Shown one piece after another: positions 23,176 through 34,300 of a DNA stretch of 64,000 nucleotides. The notes under the pieces are model-generated. The model ran no database searches and was not told the origin of the DNA. It saw only the letters and a list, made by a program, of their open reading frames with translations. A program made the position numbers and the translations under genes. Source of the DNA: Volvox africanus (lineage: Eukaryota; Chlorophyta; Chlorophyceae; Chlamydomonadales; Volvocaceae); NCBI GenBank assembly GCA_030268105.1, contig BSDZ01000094.1:2608501-2672500 (forward strand), read 5' to 3'. Positions within the stretch are counted from its first letter, which is position 1. Every line of letters begins with the position of its first letter.

Positions 23176-23715
23176 AGCTTCAACTGCCGAAGCACTGTCA
23201 AAGCGAACTTCATTGACATGCCACACATTGGACTGGGGCACAGGCAAGTACAGCTGCAGGGTGTTGTTGCGCTGCTATCGGTGGGTGCAAAATCTAGGCA
23301 AGTCCAGCCAAGTTCCGTACTGGAACTTGGCTGGAAATGTGGACCCGTTACACTTGTGCTGGACGGCAAGGCTGGTGGAGATAGAACGGCGTGTTTACCC
23401 CCAAATTTGGGCTTGCACTGCGACTACTGTGTTCATTTCGAAAATACCTTCGATTAATAAGCTGCTGCGACAGCATACCGCCGACTTGGACAGGAAATGT
23501 CTCTGGAAAAAATGTATGGCGACAACACGAAAACACTTAGCCAACGGTGGGCATGGTCACCCGGCAGGTGTGTTATTCGGGCGACATAAAGCAGCCCACC
23601 ACACCCACCTGAGCACTTTTAGACTGTTGTTGACTGTATTTCTGCATACAAGCACAGTCACGACCTGAGCCTTAGAATCGCACCCAAAGCAGTAAGAAGC
23701 CAACCACTCTCTGCT
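23176..23715 (-). pseudogene. copy 2 of Gln-rich gene 5' end and promoter
   Basis: Direct duplicate of 20831-21475. The codon matching the start ATG reads ATA here (HPPIAAQQH against HPPMAAQQH). An indel shifts the frame before VNEVRFD, and the copy is cut off at its gene-internal side exactly where the inverted repeat begins. It cannot encode the protein. Confidence 0.75.
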
Positions 23716-24361
23716 GTTTTATCAATCCGCTTTTCGAGCTGGCGGGGGCGTGCCTGCGTAAGATAGCAGAAGAGAAATCGGATTGCGTTGTAGCACTACC
23801 GGTGTGGTAGTACTATCGGTGCTGTAAAGCCTACCAATTCGGGACGCTCGAAGGCTACTGCTTAAGGATTTGTTCGAGCCAGGGCCGCTGGTACCAAAGA
23901 TGGAGGAAAGGGGGCCCCAAAAACCCCGGTTTCAGGTGGAAGCCCTATACATCATGTTGAAATGGTAAGAGAGGCAGTACTTGAAGGGGGTCTCGGTAGG
24001 AGCTAAGGGGCGAAGGATTTCGGTTTCACCCTTTCAAGGAGGAGCCAGGGAAGTTTATCTAGGAAGCCGCGGTGAGGAGTTCAGGGATCATGGTGACCTG
24101 GGTGATATGGGGCCAATGGGGTGCTAAGTGTAGTGAGCTCGGGTATAGGCTGGGCTCGGTTAGAGCACGGACTATCCAATTGTGGATCATGGGATGTGGA
24201 TGGAGAGTAGGAACTGGACAGCCTCTGTTCTTTACAAGGGTTGGGCTCTAGGCGAAGGACGATTCGCACCGCCAAATTATGCCAGTCGGGTACGACAGTT
24301 GTACGAGCTTGAACTATAGTAATGTAATTTGCTGAAACACCCTTCACTAAAATTGAGGCGC
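23716..24361. other. spacer, no supported gene
   Basis: A minus frame at 24081-24365 is open but in a different frame from the decayed ORF upstream of it; probably its eroded continuation. Confidence 0.35.
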
Positions 24362-25140
24362 TCACGGCTGGGCAGCTGGTGTGATAGGGTGAGCCAAGTC
24401 TTTGGAAATATAAAGGTAGCGGCGTAACTCTACATTACGGTCAGCTAGGCGGCGATATGGATCCAGGTAACGCTTGAGGGTCGAGGCACTTCGGATGGGC
24501 CCAAGTGCCATCAAGGAGGACTCGGTCACCCAGTCTCCACACCGATTGGAGGTGACTGCATCTCGGAATAAGGTCAGTTTCTCCTTGAGTTTGGTGGCTT
24601 CATCGATTTTGCTCCAAAGGTAATCACGTAGGCAATAGTGTTTGTCCTCAGTCATCGGCACAGCAGAAAGCTCCACAGTTCAGGCTTCAGCAGACACTTT
24701 GGCATATCCCTTTTGGAAGTCTTTCACTTCTCCTAGGTCACATGGGTTGCCGCCATTAGTGACCGGTTGGTAGGGGCCTTGCGGCCCAGCTGCCAAAAGA
24801 TCCCAGATAGCAACGAGAGGTGTCCAGGGTGTTAACGCTTATGCTGTGCTTGTAACCAATGTCCGATAGGCAAGCCAAGAGATCATCGGAAGTGCAGTTG
24901 GTAAGATCACTGCCCACTGAAGCCTCATGGAGCCAGCAGAGTAACTCGGCACCGGCCTGAGCTTGCTTGGTGCAGGTGGAGTCAGCTAGATAGGGCCCGG
25001 CTGGCTATCTGTGCAGAAGCCAGCAGGTTGGTTTTGTAACATGCGTCTGTGGCTGCCGGAGTCATGACGGTGGTTGCATCCTGCATGAAGGCTTGTACTT
25101 GGACGATAGAGGAGTTATCGTACACAGAGCTTACTGACCT
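24362..25140 (-). pseudogene. decayed, probably mobile-element-derived ORF
   Basis: Read from 25140 down, protein-like sequence runs through three frames. VSSVYDNSSIVQVQAFMQD ends at a stop near 24990, shifted by one base into DLLACLSDIGYKHSISVNTL. That is followed by GPYQPVTNGGNPCDLGEV and, after a TGA, by VPMTEDKHYCLRDYLWSKID and ASTLKRYLDPYRRL. The arrangement around GNPCDLGEV...VSAEA...PM loosely recalls the N-terminal part of tyrosine recombinases of algal elements, but this is a guess. At least two frameshifts and one stop make it a pseudogene. Confidence 0.5.
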
Positions 25141-25478
25141 GCGGTAAGCAAGTAGGTGATAAGTACTTATCCAGGCAAATGGAGGTGGTGGATTGAATGC
25201 CTTACCGTGGGTAGAGGGTTGTTTGGCGAGGGCTTTTCCCTTTGTCTGGGAGTGTGCCCCCCAGCAGGGGTGTCGACAGCTTTAAAAAAAGTGAGAGTTC
25301 ATAAGCCAGGATCCAGGGGTACAGGTTATGGTCTACATGCATTGCCTGTGGTACAGGTAAGCGCCGAAAATCTGGCATATTTACGCCTGGAACTAAGTTA
25401 AGGCAAAGTCCTGACATGGCGAAAGGCTGGAGTCCCCAAAGACTCATTTTTGCGTTTCGTCCTTTGTGACTAAGAACA

Positions 25479-25595
25479 ACATCCCTCATCAACTGGCAGG
25501 ACATGGCGACGTTTACCAACAGTCTATAATCAGTACCTGACACATCGTGAGATTTGCAGCCACGACAGCAGCAGCAATCTGCCGCGACTATCATC
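25479..25595 (+). pseudogene. inverted fragment of the Gln-rich gene
   Basis: Reads, on the plus strand, as a degraded copy of the coding strand at about 20190-20310. LINRQDMATFINSL is matched by LINWQDMATFTNSL, then QQQQSAAT by QQQQSAAT. Two in-frame stops interrupt it. It lies just left of the microsatellites that border the LINE. Confidence 0.7.
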
Positions 25596-25656
25596 CATAT
25601 ACATATATACGTATGTATGATATCACACATTCATATACGCACATTTCGATATGTGT

Positions 25657-25695
<39 letters not shown>
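25657..25695. repeat. (ACAG)n microsatellite
   Basis: About nine tetranucleotide units of GACA. A second tract of the same unit lies at about 42.95 kb. Confidence 0.95.
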
Positions 25696-25793
25696 CCGCC
25701 ACGTGCTCCTTCCCTGCACTGTGGCTCGGTCCGGTCAGGACCCCCGGTGCTCGTCTTTGAAGGGCGAGTCGCCCACAGTGTAACACCCAAACA

Positions 25794-25857
25794 ATACATA
25801 CATACATACATACATACATACATACATACATACATACATACATACATACATACATAC
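25794..25857. repeat. (CATA)n microsatellite
   Basis: About sixteen tetranucleotide units, ending exactly where the LINE endonuclease fragment begins. Confidence 0.95.
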
Positions 25858-26209
25858 TCTTATCTGGGCAGGAGACTTCAACTTTGTGGAGAACCCAGAG
25901 TGGGACTCGTCCGCAGGAAGAGATGGGCGGCAGGCGGATAGGCCTATCACTGAGATGCGACAGCGGGCAGGGCCACAGATGGTTGATACCCACCGATACC
26001 TCCACCCCAGGCGCCGTGACTTCACTCACCTGTACCATGCACCCAGCCCAGGAGGTTCACGCCTGGATCGCATCTACATCAATGAAGCCATGCTGCCGTA
26101 TATTTGCCACACGGCCATCTCCTTCCACACAGCTTCAGACCACCGTCTTGCCACACTTCATCTCCTACCTCGCAGAAATGAGGTCAAGGGCCCAGGCATC
26201 AAGCGTATA
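25858..26209 (+). pseudogene. LINE AP-endonuclease, C-terminal half
   Basis: Frame reads LIWAGDFNFVENPEWDS, later HHAPSPGG-type sequence with SRLDRIYINEAM, then HTASDHRLATLHLL. GDFN, the RLDRIY block and SDH are the metal- and phosphate-binding motifs of APE-type LINE endonucleases. Catalytic residues nearer the N-terminus are missing because of the truncation. Confidence 0.85.
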
Positions 26210-26235
26210 CGCATGGCCTTCGTGAAGGCCATGCG
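26210..26235. repeat. 12-bp inverted repeat at the LINE frameshift
   Basis: CGCATGGCCTTC, two bases, then its exact reverse complement. The palindrome sits where the endonuclease frame is lost and the reverse-transcriptase frame resumes. Confidence 0.85.
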
Positions 26236-27672
26236 TTCACCGACCATGAAGATTTGGCTACGAGCATGGCGGAGTGGATCCGGAACCAATGCCAAGAGGC
26301 ACCCTCAGCCAAAGAGAACCCGGGCAACCTTATTGCTCGGTGGCCTGGTTTTAAACGCCGACTAACCATCCTAGCACACCAACTCAACAAGGTAGTGCAA
26401 CAGCGCAGGCAGCAGCCAGGTGCACATACCCAGGAGGCCTACCTTGGGGTCCAACAGGCCCAACAAGCCCTCGATGCTAGGCCGCACTCACCACACCCAC
26501 TACAGCAGCTCGTAGATGCCCAAGCAAGACTGGCTAGGGTGCATATTGAGGACAACGCCAGGGCAGCAAGAAAGACCCGGGTCCACTGGTTACACGCAGG
26601 AGAGCGTCCTGGCCCAGCTCTGACAGCCTTCCTGCAAACCCAAATCCAGGACCAGCAAACAGCCCCAGTGGCACTCCAGGCACACTCAGGCCGACTGGTC
26701 ACTAATCCAGCACAGCTACCACAGGTAGTAGCGGACTTTTGGGCAGGGGTATGCAGAGCCCCAGACTTCACCACTCCTGAAGATCGCCAGTCAGTGCTAA
26801 CCCAGTTAGCAGCAGCCAACATCCGACTCCCTGAGGAAGCGGACGAAGTGGTTGGGTCCCCGACCATTGCTGTGTCTGAGCTGGGTGTCGCACTGAAGAA
26901 GAGCCAGCCAGGCAAAACACCCGGATGGGATGGCATCCCAATGGATCTATACCGCAAGTTCTGGCCAGAGATTGGCCATACCATGGCAGCCCTCTTCACG
27001 GCTATCGGCAAAACAGGGCAGGTGCCAACAGGCTTTCTGGATGGTATCATTAAGGTGCTTTACAAGAAGGGAGACCCCAAACAGCCTGGCAATTACCGCC
27101 CTATCACACTGCTTTGCTCGGATTACCGCCTGCTGGCCAAGGTGCTGGCAAATCGCCTAGGGCCAGCCCTGGGACGAATCATCAGCCCTGAGCAGTCAGC
27201 TTTTCTGCCCAAGAGGCTCATTGGGGCCAGTGTTCTCTTTCTACGCCATCTGCCTCATCTCTTACAGAAATTGAACCGCCAAGGTCTGCTGGCCTTCCTG
27301 GACTTCGCGAAAGCTTATGACACAGTGGACCGCAACTTCCTGATGGGGGTGATGGAGGCGATGGGAGCAGGCCCACAGCTTTGCAGTTGGACCCAGATAT
27401 TGCTTAGCAACACACGGGCAAGAGCCATGATGAACGGTTTCAAATCCAGGCTTGTTAAAATGAAAGCAGGGGTAAGACAGGGTTGCCCCCTAGCACCCCT
27501 GCTGTATCTCTTTGTTGCCCAGGCCTTGTTCAGCTGGCTAAAGAGCCAAGAGATAGGCCTCCACCTATTGCCTTCAGATGTAGACAGGGTCACAGCCTGT
27601 CAGTTTGCTGACGATGCAGAAGTGGCCCTTGAAGGAGAGGAATCTGTGCCAGCCTTCCTTGAAGCACAATAA
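26236..27672 (+). pseudogene. LINE reverse transcriptase
   Basis: Over 470 open codons. The family blocks are in order: KTPGWDGIPMDLYRKFW, YKKGDPKQPGNYRPITLL, SPEQSAFLPKR, LLAFLDFAKAYDTVDR, RQGCPLAPLL and the catalytic box FADD at 27604-27615. The common algal/plant L1 order is kept. The frame stops 57 bases after the FADD box, so the thumb region is cut off and the product would be truncated. Confidence 0.92.
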
Positions 27673-28343
27673 ATGGCCTGAAGGTGGTCACCACTGCGAC
27701 AGCCCTTAACTTGCCAATGGACAACCAAGTGCAGCCGTCCCAACCAGACTGGCCTGAGATGCTAGCACTGGCCTACACGAGGATGCAACGCCTAGCCCAT
27801 TATTTGGCCTACTGCCCCTCAGGCAACACATCCGGGCAAGGCAAGCCATGTGGGCAGTGCGTTTCATCCGAGGGGCCCTGATGGCCAGGAGTGAGAGAGA
27901 GAGGGTAACACTTTTGGACACGGCGATGAATACGGTTGCTGAAGAAGAGGAGGAGCCTGTTACTCGTGGTAATGATCGAAGTCTCCACCCCTGGATCCAG
28001 ACCCTGGCCATCTACCTGGAGATCACCCATCCGGCCTTTAAACCTTGGGCCCTTACCACTGCCCAGGCAACTGGCTGGGTGGAGAGACCTTGCCTGAGGA
28101 GATCAGCCGAATTGTAGGGGCCTTAGGGCACCTCCCACCACTTTAAGATGTCAGCAACCCACCTTTAGCCCCTGGAGACTGGTGCTGGGCGACTGCTCTC
28201 TGGGGAAATCCTTTGCTGCCCAACAATTTGGATAATGGGGGAAGTATCAACGGTAACAACCACCGCCCAGGCCTGGAAACCCGCCACCCACGGATGGCTT
28301 CATGCAGAAAACTGCGCACAGTTGGGGACCTGGTAAGGGTCCC

Positions 28344-28483
28344 CATGCTGGAGCATGACCAAATACCCCTCCCTCAGTACATGACCTGGCTGGACTGGAC
28401 CCAACAGTTTCTACATGCTGGAGCATGACCAAATACCCCTCCCTCAGTACATGACCTGGCTGGACTGGACCCAACAGTTTCTA
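28344..28483 (+). repeat. 70-bp exact tandem duplication inside the LINE
   Basis: The unit starting CATGCTGGAGCATGACC and ending CAACAGTTTCTA occurs twice in direct tandem (28344-28413 and 28414-28483) with no visible difference. This indicates a recent event, or an assembly artefact. Confidence 0.95.
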
Positions 28484-28804
28484 GACCCCTCAGCTAGCCC
28501 CACCCAACTGCGAGACAAGGAGTCTACCCGTATGGCTCTCTCGGCTTTATGCAACGATATCAGCCCAGCATGGATAGCAGCAGCACGGGAGGTAGTCAAC
28601 CGCTTACAACCCCAACAGCCGGACAGGGTGGAGGACAGAATGCAGCAGCAGATGCCAGCACCACCAGACCGCACCACAGTGATGGCCATGATCGTCAGGC
28701 GTTTGGGCTGGAGATTGCCAGGGGACTCGGGTATAGTGCCTCTCTACAACCTTACGGTCAGCCAAGCTACTCAGCTGCAAGGGGTTTCAACAGCGGAGGA
28801 GTGA

Positions 28805-29437
28805 TTGGAGCTCTTGTCAGCTTTTGTGCAGGAGGCGCAAGGGATGCCAACGGACGGACCAACTCCTCCCTGTCCTGTCACTGACCTCCAGCGCTTTCAG
28901 GCAACCCTAGACAGGCTGTGGACAACAGTTCGTTGGGAAAATAAAAACAAAGAGACGCTGTGGCGTTTGGTGGTCGATGGGATACCCATGCCTGGCAACA
29001 CACATCTTTCCAGGGTGCCCATCATACCATGTGGGTGTGGGAGCTATGGAAGTGTTACGGATCAACCTTGCTCCCCGCGCCTGCACCACTTCTGGGAGTG
29101 CCCTACAGCCAAGGCGGTGCGTGAGCAAATTGACAGGCATCTGCCATTGCCGACATCAGCCACCATTGAAGGGGGCATGACCAGGCAACAGCTATGGCTT
29201 GTCCAAGCACCTCCCGGTTGCAAGCAGGCCCCTTGGGACGTGATAGCTTTGGCAGCCTTATCGTCTATGGAATATGGCAGGCACTGTCTCCAGGCGGCAA
29301 CCAGGGAACACAGGCCACAGGGGCCTTCTACCCACGGACGGCAGCAGCAACAACAGACCCACACAGCAGAGCAGGGACCCTGTCAACGGGCTATTACTGA
29401 CTTCTTCAACCGTTCAGGGGGGTTCCCTCAAGAGTAA
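28805..29437 (+). pseudogene. LINE C-terminal zinc-binding region
   Basis: A 210-codon frame with IPCGCGSYGSV, then LHHFWECPTAKAVREQI. Cys-x-Cys followed by H, W and C is the usual C-terminal knuckle of L1-type second ORFs, downstream of the reverse transcriptase. It ends in a Gln-rich, polar tail. Confidence 0.75.
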
Positions 29438-31360
29438 GAGGAAGCTGCCAACACCCATCCAATCATCTCTACGACACAGCCAGCAATGGACACTCCAACA
29501 CAAACAGCAGCCTCATCCCTGGACCGTGCACGGGCCCGTACAGTTGCAGACTTTTGGGCACGCTTGCATTCTTTTGCAATGTTGGGAATCCCTCAACATG
29601 GCTGGGATCGGGTGGGACCACATCATCCCATCCTAGCCATAGTTGGCACGTAAATGCGGTGTGCAGTTCCAGTTGACATCACCGGCCATGGAGCAGCAAG
29701 AACAGAGCAGGGGCTTTGGGACAGGAGGTTTAAGGGGGAGGTTCTGTGGGAGGAAAGGGGGAGAGAGTCAGGGAGGTAGAGACAAGGGGAGGACGGTCTA
29801 GTTCTTGAGGAGGGGAAGGGAGAGGATGGAGGGTTTCTTCGCTAGAGGTACCTGTGTCCAGGCTTCGGGTCCTTAGGGCTTTAGGGGGGTTCAGCGAGAG
29901 AGCTCTTTCCTTTTTGTGCAGTGCAGGTGTCTGCGGGGCCAGCTTTGGGGTGAGGCCGGAAGGCTTTCTAGGGGGGCGCCAGTTTGGCTCGTCATCCCCC
30001 CCTCCGCCCCTTGTCGGGTTCTTCCGGCTTGACTGTGTAAGAGTGTGCTTTCCTGCTGGTGTTTCTCCTCTGTACAGAGTACAGAATGCTGACAATGTAC
30101 CTTACACTGGGGGAGAGCAAGGACAACGTGACCGGAGAAAAGCATGAGGGAAGTGCATAATTGACCGCACGAAAAAGTGCGCCGGGAAGCAGCAGGGCAA
30201 CACCGTGGCCAGCCCCATCCGCAGCCACCAACATCCAACGACAAACAGCTCAAGGAGTGACCAGCCTTGGGAATCCCCACAACCAGCCCAACGGTGGCCA
30301 CAAAAATGGCTGCAAGGTGGCCCTCATAACCCCTCGAACAATATGCTTTCCGAAACAAAAATTAGGGCAGAGGCAAAAGCAGCAGGGCAAATCGGGAACA
30401 TGGTCGCCACAACCCAAAAACCCGCCACCTATGCCGACCGGAAGGAAAACCCGGAGGCACAACGAAACCGGACAAAGCCCACTTAGGACTCTGACGAAGG
30501 GGCTGGCCCCTTGCCGCCAAGCATAACAAACACCCCCAGCCTTTAACGCTCTCCACCGATCCCTGGTTATAAAATTTGGAGGTCCTAGGCTTGCTAGCAG
30601 CACGCCACAAGCCTCCATCCCACATCGTGGGGCTCCTAGTGCGGGGCTCCTGGTGCGATATGGTCAAACTAGGTGGACGCGAAACAGGGTGGGGACGATC
30701 CAGGAAGCTGGTTAAAAATAGGCGATGACAAGGTCACTCACAGCTAAGAGAGTGCTAATTTGAACGCCCGAACTGGAGATGAAAAGCTCAGGGCAGCTGT
30801 ACGACTGCATAACAAACTCCCCCAAGGCCCCTAGGATTGCGTGCCTTGCTATCGTCAGGCACGGCGGATGAACTTGACAAGCCTTAGGACGGCACCTACA
30901 GCTGTAAGGATTATGTGCTGCATCGCTGTTTATGTCTCACCCAACAATAACACTAGCGACAAAAACCAATACCAACGCGTGTTGCAAATGTACAGGCCTT
31001 GTAGAGCGCCCTCCTCATGCGATATCCCCCTTTCTTCCCCGTCAGGGACTAGCCAATAGTGCTGGCACTCACTGGTTAACTCCACCAAGGCACCAAGGCT
31101 CCCGCACAGCTCTGAGACGTCTCACGGTCTTCTGGATCGCGTACCTCGTGTGTGCGTCACATGCACTTGGGCACATTTGCTATTTCTATCATGTTGTAAA
31201 TTGGCGGCTTCCGTGAAGAAGACTACAAATGTACGATAGCTCCATCAAAATATGTTTACCGCAAAATATGTTTTCTGGGAATTTCCGCAGGGTTCCTTAT
31301 CGACGCCAGTCTGGGGAAAAAAAGCAGCTTGCAGTTCGTGCCTTTCATGCCGTCCTTCCA
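29438..31360. other. LINE 3' flank and spacer
   Basis: 29.73-29.83 kb is purine-rich. A frame around 30205-30486 with NMVATTQKPATYADRKE resembles LINE ORF1/gag-like sequence and could be a 5' fragment of a second copy of a similar element. The rest, to the start of the next gene, shows no gene. Confidence 0.4.
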
Positions 31361-34300
31361 ATGCGTGACCCGACTCTTTTCGGATGGTGCATTACCTTGA
31401 CTTTTGTTTTTACTTTAAATGCTGCTGCACCATCCAAATTTACCGGGTTCTCGGAAGCTGCAGATAATCGTGTTGGGAACGTGTCGATTCGCTTATGGCT
31501 GGACACAGCGTTCTTTCCTCCCGAAGAAGTTCAAATTTTGAAAAGTATTGTTGTAAATTCATCAGGACGCATGGTGAGCTGCATCATTTAGTACCGAGTT
31601 ACGACTACCGGGAGGTTGGAAGGACGGCGCGTCTCGTCAGTCCTTCCCTTAAGAGGCAACCAAGCTAATCCAGGCCTACGTAACTGGGCATGTGGATACT
31701 ATTTCCTCTTGCATTCTATCTTTCCCATGCATGAGGCATTGAGGCTCACCTGCTTCTGTACAAAACTGCAAAACACACCTCAAATCCTCTCGCGACCCAT
31801 GACCCCTTCCCGCTTCATGCATATTGCTTTAACCCCGGAGCCATATCCTCCAGGTAATATCGGGTGAGACACACGGCTCGTTCCTGGCTACCAAGGGTGC
31901 CTACGTGCCGCAGTCCTGGGACTTGTACTGGACCGTCCGCCGTGCGTGCCACTCCGTGCTTGGCGCTATCGCACCGCCTAAACGCGTCAACTGCGTCCCT
32001 GGTGTGGAGGCTATTGCACACAAACAGCCTCTGGTACGCACCATGCAGGTAGGTGCACCATGAACAATGAACGAACAGGGCTGCTTTCGAGCCTAACAGT
32101 TATTTATTGGAGCGCGCTACTAGACAGGCAAGGATGAGTTATGGTGTAATGCAATTCCGCGAGGCGGCCCGAAATTCATCAGTGTCGATGGCACCTCGCT
32201 CGCTTTCTTCAGCGAAGAAATTGATCCAGACTGGCTTGTGGTATGGGCGTTTGGCAGGGAACATCGTGTTGTTTCTGCTCCGCTGCATCTTGTGCACTTG
32301 CCAATGTCATGGCTAGGCGACCTGTGCATCCATCCTTCCGAATGGGCGCTACGAGAGGCGGGCTCTCCCCGTGCCTTCGCGCGCCTTATTGATGGCGATT
32401 TCGCTTCACATCCAGCATTACATTTGCCTGTGTGCATGCCTAGTTGTGTGTCTGCTATGACGGAACGGCCCTCGATTGGTACATGCGACACAAATTCGGC
32501 AGGAAGCCTATGGCGAGGCGGCTTTTGACTACATTCCGAGGAGCTACATGCTTCCGTCTCAGTACTGGGTGTGGCGGTCATGGACACAGCGCAGCAGCTC
32601 CCCGCCGGACTTGCCCTGGGTGCTCAAGGCAAATGATCACCGCGGCCGTGGCGTGCGCGTGATGCGGCAGAAACAGGTCCGCACTGCTCGGGCACGCGGC
32701 TAGGGCCGTTTTGGTGTGTTATAGATGCAAAGCGCATAGGTTTACCTGGGTGCTCTTATACGCAGATGTACAGGACATGATCATTGCCGTGATCATGGTG
32801 GATAAAAGATCAGGTTATGGGACAACATGGGTGCATATCTCCTTATCCCTTCATCCCTGCAGGCCCAGCGTCAGGCCCTCCGTGGCAGCGGCGCACAACC
32901 TGCGGGTGACGCCGCTACCCAAACAGGCTTTGTGCTCGTCCAGAGCTACGTGCGGTGGCAGTTTTTGTATGATAACCGTCCAAGCTACCTGCGGCTATGG
33001 GTGGTAGTGACATCTGTGCGACCGCTGCGAGCGTATCTGTTCCGCGGGGGAGTGCTGGTGTTTGGGGATAGGTTGGGTTCCGGGGGACGCGGCAATGGGG
33101 CATCTGCTACCGCAAGTGGGCAGGGCACATCCCGGCAACACAGCCGCCGCCGCCTGAGGTTGCAGCCGCGTGAAGGCGCGCAGACGCAGTTTCGGGCAGC
33201 AAGCGGCAGCCGGAATCCCAATGACCGTGGCATCCGGGGGCATCTCCCGCAGCAGCAGCAGCAGCAGCGAGAGGGCTTCGGAAAGAAGCCCCAGCAGTAT
33301 GAGATGCATCAGGTGAACTACTGGACCATCTCTGGAGAGAAGATGCACCCCTGGACTGTTGGCCAGCTGAGGCGTCATGCAGAGGCTGAACATCCAGGCG
33401 ATCCAAAGATTTTTGAGCGCATGTGGGCGCATGCCCGGACGTCTGTGGGCATGGTGCTGGCATCTGCGACTCGGCGCATGCGCACTGCAGCAAGGGGGCT
33501 GGCTGCGTTGGAGGGAAGCGGTAGGTACCATGGGACGACGATGGCGCTATGGTTTGAAGTATCACACTTTCGATTTGGGCGTCTGCCACAAACTGCGGCA
33601 TATGTAGGAAGATTTGCGAAAGGGGTCGGTCTTAAACTCTGGGCTCTTTACATCCCTGGTCAGTACGGCTGCGTGTGTTGGTGTTTTGCTGGGAAACCCC
33701 AGAGGGCGTAAAAGACAGATGGGCTGAATCGATTGTGCGCGTCGCAGCTCTTTATTCATGTTAAGCTGGCAAGGCACCATGGTTGTCCGGATGATGGGAT
33801 GACCGATGTATCAATGCACGCCTATAAGCACAGGATTGTAGCACAGGTAGTAGCTAGGAATTTACATGGCTGCACCGTGCGAAGGGGCAATATGCGCTCG
33901 CTCACACGAGGGTGCAAGGCATAGTAACTCATGTTGCACAGCCTTGATCTTGCTTCTTCAGCCACGTGCCCGTACCGGAATGCTGTGCCTTCAGGCTTCG
34001 AGGTTCTGGGTGTAGACTTTCTGCTCAATGCCACGTTGCATCCAACGCTGGTGGAAGTGAACGCGCTACCCTCCCTGGCGCGACTTCGCCTGGCGCCAGG
34101 CGACCCGGTGCACGCTGGCGGTGGCGGCAGCGCCGATGGGTTGTCTGATGGCAGTAAACGTTCCCCTATAGATACCGCCCCGCCGGGATTCACACCGCCT
34201 TTCGACTTGGAGAAGGAGCGCTTCCTGCATCACACGTTTCGATTAATCGGGATCCCCATCGGGCCGCCGCCCTTTCGCGGAGGCGACTTCAATAAAAGCA

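Larger units (their letters stand above)
25858..29437 (+). mobile_element. L1-type non-LTR retrotransposon (LINE), 5'-truncated and broken
   Basis: In order: the C-terminal part of an AP-endonuclease (25858-26209, GDFN, SRLDRIYI, SDHR), a reverse transcriptase (26236-27672), a region of broken frames (27.7-28.8 kb), and a C-terminal domain with a Cys/His cluster (28805-29437). The 5' end stops at a (CATA)n tract, so ORF1 and the first half of the endonuclease are missing. Frame breaks, an early stop after the catalytic FADD, and an internal 70-bp tandem duplication show that it is dead. No poly(A) tail or target-site duplication was found. It belongs to the algal L1-like group by motif; the exact family needs a library search. 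Confidence 0.9.

Noticed and set aside
25657..25857. Regular short repeats considered as a CRISPR-like array
   Set aside because: They are uninterrupted tetranucleotide microsatellites without spacers, in a eukaryotic genome.
32995..33601. Overlapping minus-strand frames of 160-180 codons
   Set aside because: They mirror the TTL-like exon 5, whose plus-strand translation carries conserved TTL motifs.
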